In this document: positions 24,596-34,543 of the stretch, one piece after another
Position numbering within the stretch: position 1 is the stretch's first letter
Layout: every line of letters begins with the position of its first letter
Source of the DNA: Bog-950 sp964631835
GTDB lineage: Bacteria > Bacteroidota > Bacteroidia > Chitinophagales > LD1
DNA length: 64,000 nucleotides
Reading direction: 5' to 3'
NCBI GenBank assembly: GCA_964631835.1
Contig: CAZWAD010000010.1
Span: 58,772-122,771, forward strand
Notes under the pieces: model-generated
Seen by the model: only the letters and a program-made list of their open reading frames with translations
The model's database searches: none
Told to the model about the DNA's origin: nothing
Position numbers and translations under genes: made by a program

Positions 24596-26140
24596 TCAGT
24601 TGCCCAGCACCACCTTCTGTACCGAAGAATACTTGCCCTGGCGAATGCGTACAAAATAAATTCCTCTGGCGTGTTCCGCTAAGCTGATGCGCAGCGGCTG
24701 CCTCATATTTTCAGAAAGTACGGAATAAACTGTTTGTCCTAAAACATTTGCCACACTGATTTCGGTTTCTGCAGCCTCCAGCCCGGAGCTTCCGGCAACA
24801 ACCGCCAGCTCACCGGTGGTGGGGTTTGGAAATACCGAAAAGCCCGAAGAAAAATCCGAGCTGCTGATTTCGCCCGATGAGAGGGTTAGCATACTATCCA
24901 GCTCATAGTTTTCATCACCGGCCTGGTAAGGCATAAACTGATACGAAATCAACATCATTTCGTTGGTCGTTTGCTCGCCCACCGTAATGGTTTGCGGGGG
25001 ATTGAACGGATTGTAGGGGTTATTGGCGGTGTTATCGTAAAAAGCTGTGCCGTACAACACACTTCCTGCAGGTACCTTGACTAATTTCTTATAAGTGTAA
25101 AAACCCTGCCAGTCGAACCGCCAGTCGTTTACGCGAACTAAAGGAATTGTATCGTTTGCCGGGGTAACGGCAAAAGACTCCATTCTTCTTCCCACCTTGT
25201 GCATGTGAGGGAAAGTGGAAAGCAGGGAGTAGTCTTTATCGAGTACGCCCGAAATGTACGGATACCGACCGTCTAAAGTAACTGTGGTATTAGGCTGAAT
25301 ATAAATGAAGGGGCTGCCCACATACATGCCGGTAGTAACTTCGCGGATGCCCGTAGTATTATCGGGGTAGAAATAAAAATTCACCTTGGTGCTGTCAATA
25401 ATTCCGGCAGTTCCCTGCGGATAGTGCATTTGCAGCATGATGTTTGAGCCGGCAGGCATTTTCATACCCAGTTTCAATTGGTCTGAATTCGGGAAAATGG
25501 TGGGAGGCGCGCCCGGTGCGTAACCGGTCATAGTTTGCGCCTGCAAGGCGGCATTCATGCAGTTGGCAACAGTAGCTCCGGGGTCAAGAAATACAATCAC
25601 ATGGTGAACAATTTGCCGGTTTCCGGGAATAATCTCAATGGCTTTTACAAACTTATCCTGCGTTAATCCGGCAGGATAGGTAAAGCAGGCATATTCGTCC
25701 TGCGTAGTGGCGGTACTGGCATAGGGCTGCATTTTAATAGTTAGGTCGGGAATGCCGAGTTGTTCATTGTCGTTGAAAACTGGAGGCGCAGGAGCCAGGG
25801 CAGGGTTGCCTTCGGGCGAGCCTCCGTTAAACCAGTCCATAATCGTGCTGATTTCGTCTGGCGATAAATATCTCTCCCCTACAAAATGGTTGTAAGCAGG
25901 GTCTGGCGGCCAGGGCGGCATTTGAAGGGTTGAAACTGCATTGGCAATGGAATAGCTGTGAATCAATGCATCATTGTATGATTCAATAGCAAATGGCGCT
26001 AATCCGTCAGTGCGGTGGCAAACGGTGCAGTTGTTATATAAAATGGTTGCTACGTTTTCGCTGAAGGTGGGTGTTTGACCCTGCAGGCTCAATCCGCTGA
26101 ACCCCGCAAGCAATACCGGGAGGATGTAAAGTTTTTTCAT
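24596..26140 (-). CDS. Secreted haem-c and copper-monooxygenase-like protein with T9SS tail
   Basis: A 514-residue exported protein (signal peptide MKKLYILPVLLAGFSGLSLQ). One c-type haem motif, CTVCH, is at about residues 38-42. The central part has His/Met clusters typical of the PHM-type, copper-dependent ascorbate monooxygenase fold: RQIVHHVIVFLDPG, NIMLQMHYPQG and FPHMHKVGRRM. The last 85 residues form a type A T9SS sorting domain (VFPNPTTGELAVV, ending GIYFVRIRQGKYSSVQKVVL), so the protein should be surface-attached or released. The combination suggests an extracellular redox enzyme, but the substrate is unknown. Confidence 0.8.
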   Translation of the reverse strand: MKKLYILPVLLAGFSGLSLQGQTPTFSENVATILYNNCTVCHRTDGLAPFAIESYNDALIHSYSIANAVSTLQMPPWPPDPAYNHFVGERYLSPDEISTIMDWFNGGSPEGNPALAPAPPVFNDNEQLGIPDLTIKMQPYASTATTQDEYACFTYPAGLTQDKFVKAIEIIPGNRQIVHHVIVFLDPGATVANCMNAALQAQTMTGYAPGAPPTIFPNSDQLKLGMKMPAGSNIMLQMHYPQGTAGIIDSTKVNFYFYPDNTTGIREVTTGMYVGSPFIYIQPNTTVTLDGRYPYISGVLDKDYSLLSTFPHMHKVGRRMESFAVTPANDTIPLVRVNDWRFDWQGFYTYKKLVKVPAGSVLYGTAFYDNTANNPYNPFNPPQTITVGEQTTNEMMLISYQFMPYQAGDENYELDSMLTLSSGEISSSDFSSGFSVFPNPTTGELAVVAGSSGLEAAETEISVANVLGQTVYSVLSENMRQPLRISLAEHARGIYFVRIRQGKYSSVQKVVLGN

Positions 26141-26245
26141 AGCACAATAATTTTAAACCTTGTGTCAAAGTAAATCATTTTGATTTAAAGGAGCAATCCA
26201 TCCCGTTTTGTAAATTTACCCGGCAAACCACTTCATATTAATATC

Positions 26246-26692
26246 ATGCTTACAAAATCATTAGCCGAAATATTTGAACGCGATTTAAAAAAACTGAAAG
26301 ATGAAATTATGCTCTATACTTCGGAGGAAGATTTATGGAATATAAAAGACGGCATTAGCAATTCGGGCGGCAACCTTTGCCTTCATCTTATCGGCAACCT
26401 GAACCATTTTATAGGAGCCACACTCGGCAACACCGGTTACGTGCGCCAGCGCGACAAGGAGTTCTCACTGAAGAATATTCCCCGCCAGCAGCTTGCTGCC
26501 GATATTGATAAAACCATGGAGGCAGTCAAAGCAACTTTAGCCGCCCTTAACGAAAGCGAACTGGAAAAAGAATTCCCTTTAGAGATGGGCGGAAGAAGGG
26601 CCCCAACCGGTTTTATCCTTTTACACCTTTCCACACATTTTAATTACCACCTCGGGCAAATTAACTATCACCGGAGGATAGCGGGCGGATAA
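26246..26692 (+). CDS. DinB-like (DUF1572) four-helix protein
   Basis: A 148-residue helical protein of the DinB/YfiT superfamily, often metal-binding and linked to thiol-dependent transferases, though most members have no known reaction. The putative metal-binding histidines are in CLHLIGNLNHFIG (about residues 51-63) and near the C-terminus in HLSTHFNYHLGQINYH. The start ATG at 26246 places the first helix at the N-terminus. It converges with the acyl-CoA dehydrogenase gene, which ends eight bases away. Confidence 0.8.
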   Translation: MLTKSLAEIFERDLKKLKDEIMLYTSEEDLWNIKDGISNSGGNLCLHLIGNLNHFIGATLGNTGYVRQRDKEFSLKNIPRQQLAADIDKTMEAVKATLAALNESELEKEFPLEMGGRRAPTGFILLHLSTHFNYHLGQINYHRRIAGG

Positions 26693-26700
26693 AACGGCAG

Positions 26701-28503
26701 TTAAACTATCTCCGCGGGTTTTGCTTCGAGGGTAACGCTGTTTTTGCTTTTCAGCCGCGTAAGCAATCCTTCCGTTTTCGGAATTTCATATTCAAAGAAA
26801 TATTTCATCGTGAGCAGTTTCGACTGAAGAAATTCAGGAGAATATTTTTTTGCCGGAGAAGATTTTTGCTGCTCTGCTACTGTTCCTTGTTTCAGCCACT
26901 GCCAGCCAATGGTAAGTATTCCGAACAGTTCCAGATACAAAGTTGCGTCTGCAAGGAACACTTCCGGTCCGTGTTTTTGGGCAACCCCCATTAATTGCAT
27001 GGTTAGTTCCTGAAGTTGGGTAAGTTTTTGCTCTAACGTTTCTGCGTAAGGTTTCAGTAACTCAAATTTCCTGGCTGCTTCAATATCACCGAAAACTTCC
27101 TGCATCAGCAGCAGGGTGGCTTGCCCGTTTTTCAGTATCACTTTTCTTCCCAGCAAATCCATACCGTGAATGGCGGTGGTACCTTCGTGCAAAGTGTGTA
27201 TTCGTGTTTCGCGGAAGAAAAGTTCCGCCATATATTCTTTTGTAAATCCGTAGCCGCCAAAAACCTGTAATGCCGCACTCGTGGTAAGAATGCTCATTTC
27301 TGCCGGGTATGATTTTACAATAGGAGTAAGCAGTTCCAGCTTCAGGAAGTTATTTTCTTTTTCCCCGCCTTCCAGGCTTTGCGAGTTGTCGTAATAAACA
27401 CAAGCCTGCAAACACAAAGCGAGAGAGCCTTCCACAATTGCTTTCTGAAACAGCAGCATCCGTTTTACATCAGCATGTTCAATAATCGGCACCTGCGGTT
27501 TCAGCGGGTCTTTCTCCGTTAACTTCCTTCCCTGCAAACGAACCTTCGAGTATTCCAGCGAATTATAATAAGCAGCCGAAGCAATGGCTGTTGCGCTCAC
27601 GCCCACTCCTATGCGGGCTTCGTTCATCATGTGAAACATGTAGCTCAGCCCCTTGTGCTCCTCACCTACCAGGTAGGCGCGGCAGTCATTTTTTTCGCCC
27701 ATAATCAGGTGAGCGATTGGGGCGCCATGATAGCCCATCTTGTGGAACAGGCCTGCTGTGTTTACGTCATTAAAAACCAAATTGCCGTTTTCATCCGGCC
27801 TCATCCGCGGCACTACAAACAGCGAAACGCCTTTTGTTCCCGGAGGCGCGCCTTCAATCCGCGCCAGCATCAGGTGTACTATATTCTCGCAGCCATCGTG
27901 GTCGCCACAGCTTATAAATATTTTCTGCCCTTTCAGTAAATAATATCCGTTACCGGTACGGGCAGCCGTAGCAGTCATATCTGAAAGCGAGCTTCCCGCC
28001 TGCGGCTCGGTCATAGCCATAGTTCCCTGCCACTCACCCCGCATCATTTTTGGAATGTAGGTTTGCTGCAATTCAGCAGTTCCGAATACTTCAATCAGAT
28101 GCGCAGCACCGGTAGTAAGAAATGCATAAGCCATGGGCGAATAATTGGCAGCCGCCATGATAAATGCAGTTGCCTGTAAAATGGTAAAAGGAACTTGCTG
28201 GCCACCATACTCGTATGGGGCGCTCATCGAAATCCACCCGTCTTTGCCAAACTTTTTCATCAGCTCAGGCATTTTCGGATGTACTTTTATCCTAGCATTC
28301 TCTACCCTGGGTGGATTTCTATCCATCTCCAATAAAATGGGACGCAAATGATTTGTGGAGAGAGAATCCGCAGCTTCGATAATCATGTCGAAGTTCTCGG
28401 GCGTGTGCTCTTTGAAACGCTCATGCTTGCAAAAATCCTCAACATGTAAAACTTCATGAAGCAGGAATTTGAGATTTTCCCTGGAGTAGAATTTAGATGA
28501 CAT
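26701..28503 (-). CDS. Acyl-CoA dehydrogenase
   Basis: An FAD enzyme that introduces the first double bond in fatty acyl-CoA beta-oxidation. It has 600 residues, longer than the usual 380-400 because of a C-terminal extension. Family motifs include MAMTEPQAGSSLSDM near residues 160-175, LKGQKIFISCGDHD, and the late segment QVFGGYGFTKEYMAELFFRE followed by THTLHEGTTAIHG-like sequence. It directly abuts the SDR gene (0 bp between them), and the two form one operon. It is only a distant paralogue of the pair at 42955-46742. Confidence 0.92.
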   Translation of the reverse strand: MSSKFYSRENLKFLLHEVLHVEDFCKHERFKEHTPENFDMIIEAADSLSTNHLRPILLEMDRNPPRVENARIKVHPKMPELMKKFGKDGWISMSAPYEYGGQQVPFTILQATAFIMAAANYSPMAYAFLTTGAAHLIEVFGTAELQQTYIPKMMRGEWQGTMAMTEPQAGSSLSDMTATAARTGNGYYLLKGQKIFISCGDHDGCENIVHLMLARIEGAPPGTKGVSLFVVPRMRPDENGNLVFNDVNTAGLFHKMGYHGAPIAHLIMGEKNDCRAYLVGEEHKGLSYMFHMMNEARIGVGVSATAIASAAYYNSLEYSKVRLQGRKLTEKDPLKPQVPIIEHADVKRMLLFQKAIVEGSLALCLQACVYYDNSQSLEGGEKENNFLKLELLTPIVKSYPAEMSILTTSAALQVFGGYGFTKEYMAELFFRETRIHTLHEGTTAIHGMDLLGRKVILKNGQATLLLMQEVFGDIEAARKFELLKPYAETLEQKLTQLQELTMQLMGVAQKHGPEVFLADATLYLELFGILTIGWQWLKQGTVAEQQKSSPAKKYSPEFLQSKLLTMKYFFEYEIPKTEGLLTRLKSKNSVTLEAKPAEIV

Positions 28504-29304
28504 TTATACTAGCTTGCTTTTGCTGATAAACTTAGAGAACAAACCCGGTGCAAAACGCTTCAGATACACACCCATTTTTTCTTTCGTACCTGCTAAAACA
28601 ATTTCTTCCTTGCCGCTTTCAATAGCCGAAAGAATTTTCTCTGATACATAAACCGGGTCAAGACCATTTTCAATCATCTTGTTGTTTCTTCCAATCGGTT
28701 TTCCGTTTCTATCCAATGAGTTGATAGCTACGTTCGTATTTACAAAGCCGGGGCAAACGAGCAGCACCTTTATTCCCTCCCCGCCATACTCAGCGCGCAG
28801 TGTATCGAAGAAACCGTGCAGGGCATGTTTACTTGCGTTGTAAGCCGCCTGTTTGTGTGTTACAATTTTTCCGAGAATGGAAGAGATAACAACAATTTGA
28901 CCGCTCTTTTTTGTAAGCATTGATGGCAACACTGCTTTGGTTAGTGCTGCACCTCCCATAAAATTCGTATTCATAATCTGCCCGAGCACATCCATACTCA
29001 TGTCTTTGATTTTGCTCCAGTGGCTGAGTCCGGCATTGTTTACCAGAATATCTACCTGTCCGAATTTTGCCAGCACCTCATTCGCCTTCGCTTCAGCCTC
29101 TTCATGTTTCGATACATCAAAGGGCAGCACCAAAATATCCTCTGCCCGCAACTTGCAGGCAGCCGCCACACGGTTTAACTCTTCTTCCCTTCGAGCAGAA
29201 AGCACCAGTTTCGCGCGCCTTTTTGCAAATGTGTATGCCAGCGCTTCACCGATTCCTGAAGATGCACCGGTTATCCAGACTACTTTGTTTTCGAAAAATG
29301 ACAT
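28504..29304 (-). CDS. Short-chain dehydrogenase/reductase
   Basis: A 266-residue classical SDR. The NAD(P) motif TGASSGIGEA lies within the first 20 residues, followed by NNAGLS and the active-site ISSILGKIVTHKQAAYNASK (Ser, Tyr-x3-Lys). The reaction is reduction or oxidation of a carbonyl/hydroxyl group on an unknown substrate. The ATG at 29304 was preferred over a TTG two codons upstream. Being first in an operon with an acyl-CoA dehydrogenase, it may work on a lipid or CoA-linked intermediate, but that is inference. Confidence 0.88.
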   Translation of the reverse strand: MSFFENKVVWITGASSGIGEALAYTFAKRRAKLVLSARREEELNRVAAACKLRAEDILVLPFDVSKHEEAEAKANEVLAKFGQVDILVNNAGLSHWSKIKDMSMDVLGQIMNTNFMGGAALTKAVLPSMLTKKSGQIVVISSILGKIVTHKQAAYNASKHALHGFFDTLRAEYGGEGIKVLLVCPGFVNTNVAINSLDRNGKPIGRNNKMIENGLDPVYVSEKILSAIESGKEEIVLAGTKEKMGVYLKRFAPGLFSKFISKSKLV

Positions 29305-29437
29305 AATCAAAATTTTAGCGGGTGAATGTAATTGTTGCTCCGGATTTTGTTGAAATAATTTAATTGATGAGGATTCGCATTTAATCTCCAGTTTAATTTT
29401 TATTTGTCTGTAACCGATTTACTGCTAACATTACCTC

Positions 29438-30868
29438 ATGACCCGTGAACAATATCTTAAACTTACTTCCGTGCTCGCTGCGGGAAGTTTACTGCCTCAG
29501 AATTTACTTGCACAATTATTTACAGAAGAAGAATTAAAGCGAAGCGATTTCGGAAGTGGCTTCGTTTGGGGCACCGCCACTGCTGCCTACCAGATTGAAG
29601 GCGCATGGAACGAAGACGGCAAAGGTGAAAGTGTGTGGGACCGTTTCACTCATTACAAAAAGAGAAAAATAAAAACGCGCGAAAATGGCGATGTGGCCTG
29701 CGACTTCTACCACCGCTACGATGGCGATATTGAACTGATGCTGAAGATGAATATTCCTGCCTCGCGGTTTTCCATCGCATGGACGAGGATTCTTCCACAG
29801 GGAGCCGGTCAGGTGAATCAAAAAGGAATTGATTTCTACCACCGGGTGATTGATAAGTGCCTTAAAGAAAATGTTGCTCCATGGATTACCTGCTACCATT
29901 GGGATTTGCCGCAGATACTTGAAGACAAGGGGGGCTGGGCGAACCGGGATTGTATTAAATGGTTTGAGGAATATGTGGATGTGATTTCGCGCGCCTATGG
30001 CGATAAGGTGAAAAACTGGATGGTGTTCAACGAGCCCATGGCGTTTGTTCCTTTGGGTTATTTAATGGGTGTGCATGCACCGGGCTATATCAACTTCGGT
30101 AAGTTTTATAAAGCTGTGCACCATGTGGTGCTCTGTCATGGTGTTGGCGGACGAACCATCCACGACAACGTGAAAGAAGCAAACGTGGGTACCACTTTCT
30201 CCTGCAGCCACATTGAACCGAAGAATGACAAACCTGCTAATGTGAAAGCTGCAGTTCGTGCTGATGCTTTTATCAACCGCCTCTTCCTCGACCCCATCAT
30301 GGGTGAAGGGTATCCCACAAAAGATTTGCCCGCTTGCCGAAAGATTGAAAAGCATATCCAGCCCGGTGATGAAAAGCTGATGGCTTACGATTTTGACTTT
30401 ATCGGTTTGCAGAATTATTCAAGACTGGTGGCAAAGAACCTGGCATTGATTCCTATTATACATGCAGTAAATGTTCCGGCAAAAAAACTTGGGCACGATA
30501 TTACCGACATGGGTTGGGAAGTTTACCCCGAAGGCATTTATCATTTGTTGAAGAAGTATGATGCTTACAAAAACATGAAGAAGATAATTGTGACCGAGAA
30601 TGGCGCAGCTTTTCCCGATGAAGTGGTAAACGGAGAAGTAAACGATGTAAAACGCCTGAAATTCATACAGGATTATTTGAAGCAGGTGCTTCGTGCAAAA
30701 AAGGAAGGGGTGAAAGTTGACGGTTATTTCATTTGGAGTTTTATGGACAACTTCGAATGGGCAGAAGGTTACCGCCCAAGATTCGGAATAGTTCATAATG
30801 ATTTTAATACCCAAAAGAGAACTGTGAAAGCGAGTGGAAAATGGTTTAGTGAGTTCCTCAAAGGCTAA
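29438..30868 (+). CDS. Beta-glucosidase, GH1 family
   Basis: A retaining glycosidase of family GH1, 476 residues. The acid/base Glu is in VFNEP (Glu199) and the nucleophile in VTENG (Glu386). The usual FVWGTATAAYQIEGAWNEDG comes early and FIWSFMDNFEWAEGYRPRFG late. About 30 residues precede the barrel (YLKLTSVLAAGSLLPQNLLA); they resemble a signal for export but lack a twin arginine. The hydrolase gene at 30870 starts one base after its stop, so the two are coexpressed. A GH1 enzyme with an export-like leader is somewhat unusual. Confidence 0.93.
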   Translation: MTREQYLKLTSVLAAGSLLPQNLLAQLFTEEELKRSDFGSGFVWGTATAAYQIEGAWNEDGKGESVWDRFTHYKKRKIKTRENGDVACDFYHRYDGDIELMLKMNIPASRFSIAWTRILPQGAGQVNQKGIDFYHRVIDKCLKENVAPWITCYHWDLPQILEDKGGWANRDCIKWFEEYVDVISRAYGDKVKNWMVFNEPMAFVPLGYLMGVHAPGYINFGKFYKAVHHVVLCHGVGGRTIHDNVKEANVGTTFSCSHIEPKNDKPANVKAAVRADAFINRLFLDPIMGEGYPTKDLPACRKIEKHIQPGDEKLMAYDFDFIGLQNYSRLVAKNLALIPIIHAVNVPAKKLGHDITDMGWEVYPEGIYHLLKKYDAYKNMKKIIVTENGAAFPDEVVNGEVNDVKRLKFIQDYLKQVLRAKKEGVKVDGYFIWSFMDNFEWAEGYRPRFGIVHNDFNTQKRTVKASGKWFSEFLKG

Positions 30869-30869
30869 C

Positions 30870-31721
30870 ATGCAATCAAAATTTATTTCAGTCAACGGAA
30901 TTAAGCTTCATTATGTTGAAGAAGGCACAGGTGAACTTGTTATTCTTCTTCATGGCTTTCCGGAATTTTGGATGGGGTGGAGAAAACAAATTCCTGTTCT
31001 CTCGAAACATTATCACGTTGTTGCGCCTGATATGCGCGGCTATAACCTGAGCGACAAACCAGCCAACGTCAGCGATTACAAAATGGCTGTTCTTGCAAAA
31101 GATATTGCCGATTTGGTTTTGGCGTTAGGAGAAAAGCAAGCAATCATTGTCGGGCACGATTGGGGCGCTGCTGTGGCGTGGGCTGTTGGTTCGCTCCATC
31201 CTTCGGTTGTAAAAAAACTTGCCATCCTGAATGTTCCGCATCCAAACGAAATGCGAAGGGCTTTTCTTTCACTCAACTTATCGCAATGGCTAAAGAGTTG
31301 GTATATCTTCTTCTTTCAATTGCCGTTTATTCCCGAAAAGATTGTTGGCACCGAAAAATTTTTTCGGGAAACTTTTGGAGCAATGAGTGAGCATGAAGGC
31401 ACATTCAACGAAGAAGACGTTCAGAAATATTTAGAAGCTTACCGTCAGCCGGGAGCTGTTTTCGGTACTATCGCTTACTACCGCGCGGCCTTTCGTGAGT
31501 TATTTTCTGAAAGGAACGCAACTACATTCCATAAAATAAAAGCACCCTTGCTTATGCTTTGGGGCGAACATGATAGTGCACTGGGCAAAGAACTTACATA
31601 CAGAACAAAAGAATATTGCGAGAATTCTTGTGAAATTTTATACGACCCAACCAGCAACCATTTTGTGCAGCGCGATAATCCTGAATGGGTAAATGATAAC
31701 CTGTTGAGGTTTTTTGCCTAG
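30870..31721 (+). CDS. Alpha/beta hydrolase, epoxide-hydrolase-like
   Basis: A 283-residue alpha/beta hydrolase. The oxyanion motif HGFPEFW is at residues 28-34. The nucleophile Asp97 is in GHDWGAAVAW, which points to an epoxide hydrolase or dehalogenase rather than an esterase (Ser), and the catalytic His is in SNHFVQRDNPE near the C-terminus. The ATG at 30870 was chosen over an in-frame ATG at 30834 that lies inside the GH1 gene. Its last bases overlap the acyltransferase gene on the other strand by 4 bp. Confidence 0.88.
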   Translation: MQSKFISVNGIKLHYVEEGTGELVILLHGFPEFWMGWRKQIPVLSKHYHVVAPDMRGYNLSDKPANVSDYKMAVLAKDIADLVLALGEKQAIIVGHDWGAAVAWAVGSLHPSVVKKLAILNVPHPNEMRRAFLSLNLSQWLKSWYIFFFQLPFIPEKIVGTEKFFRETFGAMSEHEGTFNEEDVQKYLEAYRQPGAVFGTIAYYRAAFRELFSERNATTFHKIKAPLLMLWGEHDSALGKELTYRTKEYCENSCEILYDPTSNHFVQRDNPEWVNDNLLRFFA

Positions 31722-32296
31722 GCATAATCCAAATCCACAGAAAACTTCTCCGGAAACTTAGCAGGAATGTTTTTGTAGAAAGCCATTATTTCTTTCATAT
31801 CCTTTTGCATATCTCCGCTTGGATAAATCATTTTACCCACACCAGCAATTTTGTTTTTGTAATCGAGATAGCCGAGAGCAATGGGAACATTGGCGCCAAC
31901 AGCCACATGATAAAACCCCGTTTTCCATTTTGTGCGAAGCGCACGCGTGCCTTCAGGAGTGACCAATACAACAAGTTCTTTATTCCGACTAAACAAGTCA
32001 ACCATCGCTTCAGTCATACTCTTTCGCTCCTCACCTTCTTTTTTTGCGCTACGGTCAATAGCAATGGCTCCAAGAGGTCCGAAAATTAAATTGAAAGGGA
32101 AGCCCATCCACTCTTTTTTTACTGTATAACGAACCGGGATATCCAAAAGATAAAAAGCCGCACGTGCAAAAATCAAATCCCAATTGCTTGTATGAGGAGC
32201 GGCAATCATTACACAGCGACTAAAATCAGCTCCCGTATGGTCTTTAAACTGCCAGCCAAAAATTTTGAAAATAAAGTTTGAAATTATCTTTCCCAT
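31718..32296 (-). CDS. 1-acyl-sn-glycerol-3-phosphate acyltransferase-like protein
   Basis: A 192-residue member of the PlsC-type acyltransferase family, which moves acyl chains to lysophospholipids or similar acceptors at the membrane. The catalytic HxxxxD is HTSNWD (residues 35-40), and the acceptor-binding motif PEGTRALRTKW is about residues 113-123. The protein is shorter than typical PlsC (about 240) and has no strong membrane helix, so it may acylate another acceptor. Its 3' end overlaps the end of the hydrolase gene. Confidence 0.85.
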   Translation of the reverse strand: MGKIISNFIFKIFGWQFKDHTGADFSRCVMIAAPHTSNWDLIFARAAFYLLDIPVRYTVKKEWMGFPFNLIFGPLGAIAIDRSAKKEGEERKSMTEAMVDLFSRNKELVVLVTPEGTRALRTKWKTGFYHVAVGANVPIALGYLDYKNKIAGVGKMIYPSGDMQKDMKEIMAFYKNIPAKFPEKFSVDLDYA

Positions 32297-32404
32297 GAAA
32301 GCGGGCGAATATACGATTGTAGGGCTTATCGGAATTTAAACTTTCTTATACCAATCTTATTTGGAAATTTGCCCCCTTAATTAAACAGTGCATAATTCTG
32401 CTTT

Positions 32405-34528
32405 ATGAAACAAAGTTTTTTTTTGTTCTTTCTTCTACCCACCTTTTCACTGACTCTGAAATCCCAGGTAAATCCCAACTACCATGTAGAAATTGTGCGC
32501 GATAGTTTTGGCGTGCCACACATCTTCGGGAAAACCGATGCTGACTGCTCCTACGGTTTAGTGTATTGCGCTTTGGAAGATGATTACAAAACAGTGATGT
32601 GGGGTTTGCTCCTTGCCCGCGGTAAGCTTGGGTTAATGCTCGGCATTGAAGGCGCAAAAATTGATTATGCTGTTCAGCTACTTGGCGTTCCTGATTTTAT
32701 GGCAAAGCACTACGAAACTGATTTGTCACCAGAAACAAAAAAACTATTGATTGCAGGAGCGGATGCAGGAAACGATTGGGCAAAAAAAAATCCGGATAAA
32801 ATTCAATTTAAACATTTACTGCCCATTCGTCCAACTGATTTTATTGCCGGATACATGCTTTCCATGGCGCTGATGACCGGTGTGGATGGAGCCATTAAAA
32901 GCGTAGTAGGTGAAACCATGGCAACGATTGACTATAACAAAGATGCGCGAGGCTCTAATGCGCTTGCCATGAATTCCAACATTACAGCCGATGGCAATGT
33001 ATATCTCGACTGCAACGCACATCAGCCGCTCGAAGGGCCGATGAGCTGGTACGAAGCCCATTTACAAAGCGAAGAAGGGCTCAATATTCTTGGCGCCACA
33101 TTTCACGGTGCAGTTTCCATTTTTCACGGCACTAATGAAAATTTAGGATGGGCGCACACCACTAACTATTTTGATGCCATCGATATTTACCAATTAGAAC
33201 CCGATCCGAAAAAGAAAAATCATTATCTGGTTGATGGGGTTTCGTACAAATTGCGACAAGGCCGAGCGAAACTTTCTGTAAATCTTGCCAAGCATCGCGA
33301 CAAACGCAAGTTCGTTCTCACAATAGGAAAAAAGAAATGGTGGAGTATGTATGGCGCAACTTATATTAATAAGAAAGGAATGTTTGCCATTCGTCTTGCA
33401 TCGAATATGACTTTAATGAGTGTGGAGGAATGGTATAAAATGAACAAGGCAAAAAACTTTACCGAGTTCCGGAAGGCATTGGACATGCAGGGAATAATCA
33501 ATCAGTATGTAACTTATGCCGACCGGTTCGATACGATTTATTGTGTGAGCAACGGGGCTATGCCAATTCGCGCTGAAGGATACAACTGGGAAAGTACCGT
33601 GCCAGGGAACACAATGAAGACTTTATGGACTGAATTTCTCCCTCACGATTCACTTCCTCATGTTCTGAACCCCAAATGCGGTTATGTATTTGAAGTGAAC
33701 AACACCTCCTATACAATGACATCTAAGGAAGAAAATCCGGTTGGTAAAATCTGCCATAGCAATGTATGCTTTGCTGTGAACGAAACCAACCGTAGTATGC
33801 GTTTTTACGAAATGATGGAGCAGAAGAAAGGAAGAAAACTAACCTGGGATGATTTTCTGGAAATAAAATATGATGCACATTACCCTAAAAAAGTAGTGGC
33901 TCCTTTTAAAAGCTTTGATTTGGAAGAGGCGTTTCATTTGGACGAAAGAAAATATGCGGATATTGCAGATGCAATAAAAGTTATGAAAGCATGGGGCATA
34001 AATCGCTCCGGTGATATTGCCGATACAAATGCAACGTTAGTTTATAAATGGATTTACGGCACTTATTTTTCTATTAATGATGAAATAGAAAAGAAATTTA
34101 AAACCGACTCCGCTTACAAAATTCAGTATTTCGCTGAAGGCGTTCGTAAAGCAAAAGTGGAAATGCTACGCGATTTTGGAAAACTGAATGTGCCGTTGGG
34201 TGATTTTCAGCGTCACCAACGGGGTGATGTTGATTTGCCTACCACCGGTGGACCTGATATGTGGAATGCCAAGTACGGTGACAGCTATCAAAACGGAAAA
34301 CGCAGAATTACTGCAGGAGAGAGTTATATATTACTTACCAAGTTTAAGAAAGATGGCTCATTACCCGAGTTACGTAGCGTAATCTGTTATGGTAGCAGCA
34401 ACACACCGGGTGCAAAACATTATACCGACCAAATGCATTTGTATGTAAACAACCAGACCAAAGAAATGAGTTTGAGCAAAGAGTGGGCGTATAAGCATGC
34501 AGAAAAGATTTACAAGCCTAATGAATAA
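32405..34528 (+). CDS. Penicillin-acylase-family Ntn hydrolase
   Basis: A 707-residue exported protein (signal peptide FFLFFLLPTFSLTLKSQ). Family proteins are autoprocessed N-terminal nucleophile hydrolases that cleave amides such as acyl-homoserine lactones or penicillins. The N-terminal part VEIVRDSFGVPHIFGKTDAD is diagnostic, and the processing site and nucleophile Ser184 lie in ARGSNALAM. The C-terminal chain has the usual TGGPDMWNAKYGDSY. Its natural substrate is unknown. The next gene starts 16 bp downstream on the same strand. Confidence 0.88.
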   Translation: MKQSFFLFFLLPTFSLTLKSQVNPNYHVEIVRDSFGVPHIFGKTDADCSYGLVYCALEDDYKTVMWGLLLARGKLGLMLGIEGAKIDYAVQLLGVPDFMAKHYETDLSPETKKLLIAGADAGNDWAKKNPDKIQFKHLLPIRPTDFIAGYMLSMALMTGVDGAIKSVVGETMATIDYNKDARGSNALAMNSNITADGNVYLDCNAHQPLEGPMSWYEAHLQSEEGLNILGATFHGAVSIFHGTNENLGWAHTTNYFDAIDIYQLEPDPKKKNHYLVDGVSYKLRQGRAKLSVNLAKHRDKRKFVLTIGKKKWWSMYGATYINKKGMFAIRLASNMTLMSVEEWYKMNKAKNFTEFRKALDMQGIINQYVTYADRFDTIYCVSNGAMPIRAEGYNWESTVPGNTMKTLWTEFLPHDSLPHVLNPKCGYVFEVNNTSYTMTSKEENPVGKICHSNVCFAVNETNRSMRFYEMMEQKKGRKLTWDDFLEIKYDAHYPKKVVAPFKSFDLEEAFHLDERKYADIADAIKVMKAWGINRSGDIADTNATLVYKWIYGTYFSINDEIEKKFKTDSAYKIQYFAEGVRKAKVEMLRDFGKLNVPLGDFQRHQRGDVDLPTTGGPDMWNAKYGDSYQNGKRRITAGESYILLTKFKKDGSLPELRSVICYGSSNTPGAKHYTDQMHLYVNNQTKEMSLSKEWAYKHAEKIYKPNE

Positions 34529-34543
34529 CTAAAATTCTCTCTT

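Noticed and set aside
29438..29520. Tat signal peptide on the GH1 enzyme
   Set aside because: The leader resembles one in length and hydrophobicity but has a single Arg (TREQYL), not a twin arginine, so export by Tat is not claimed.
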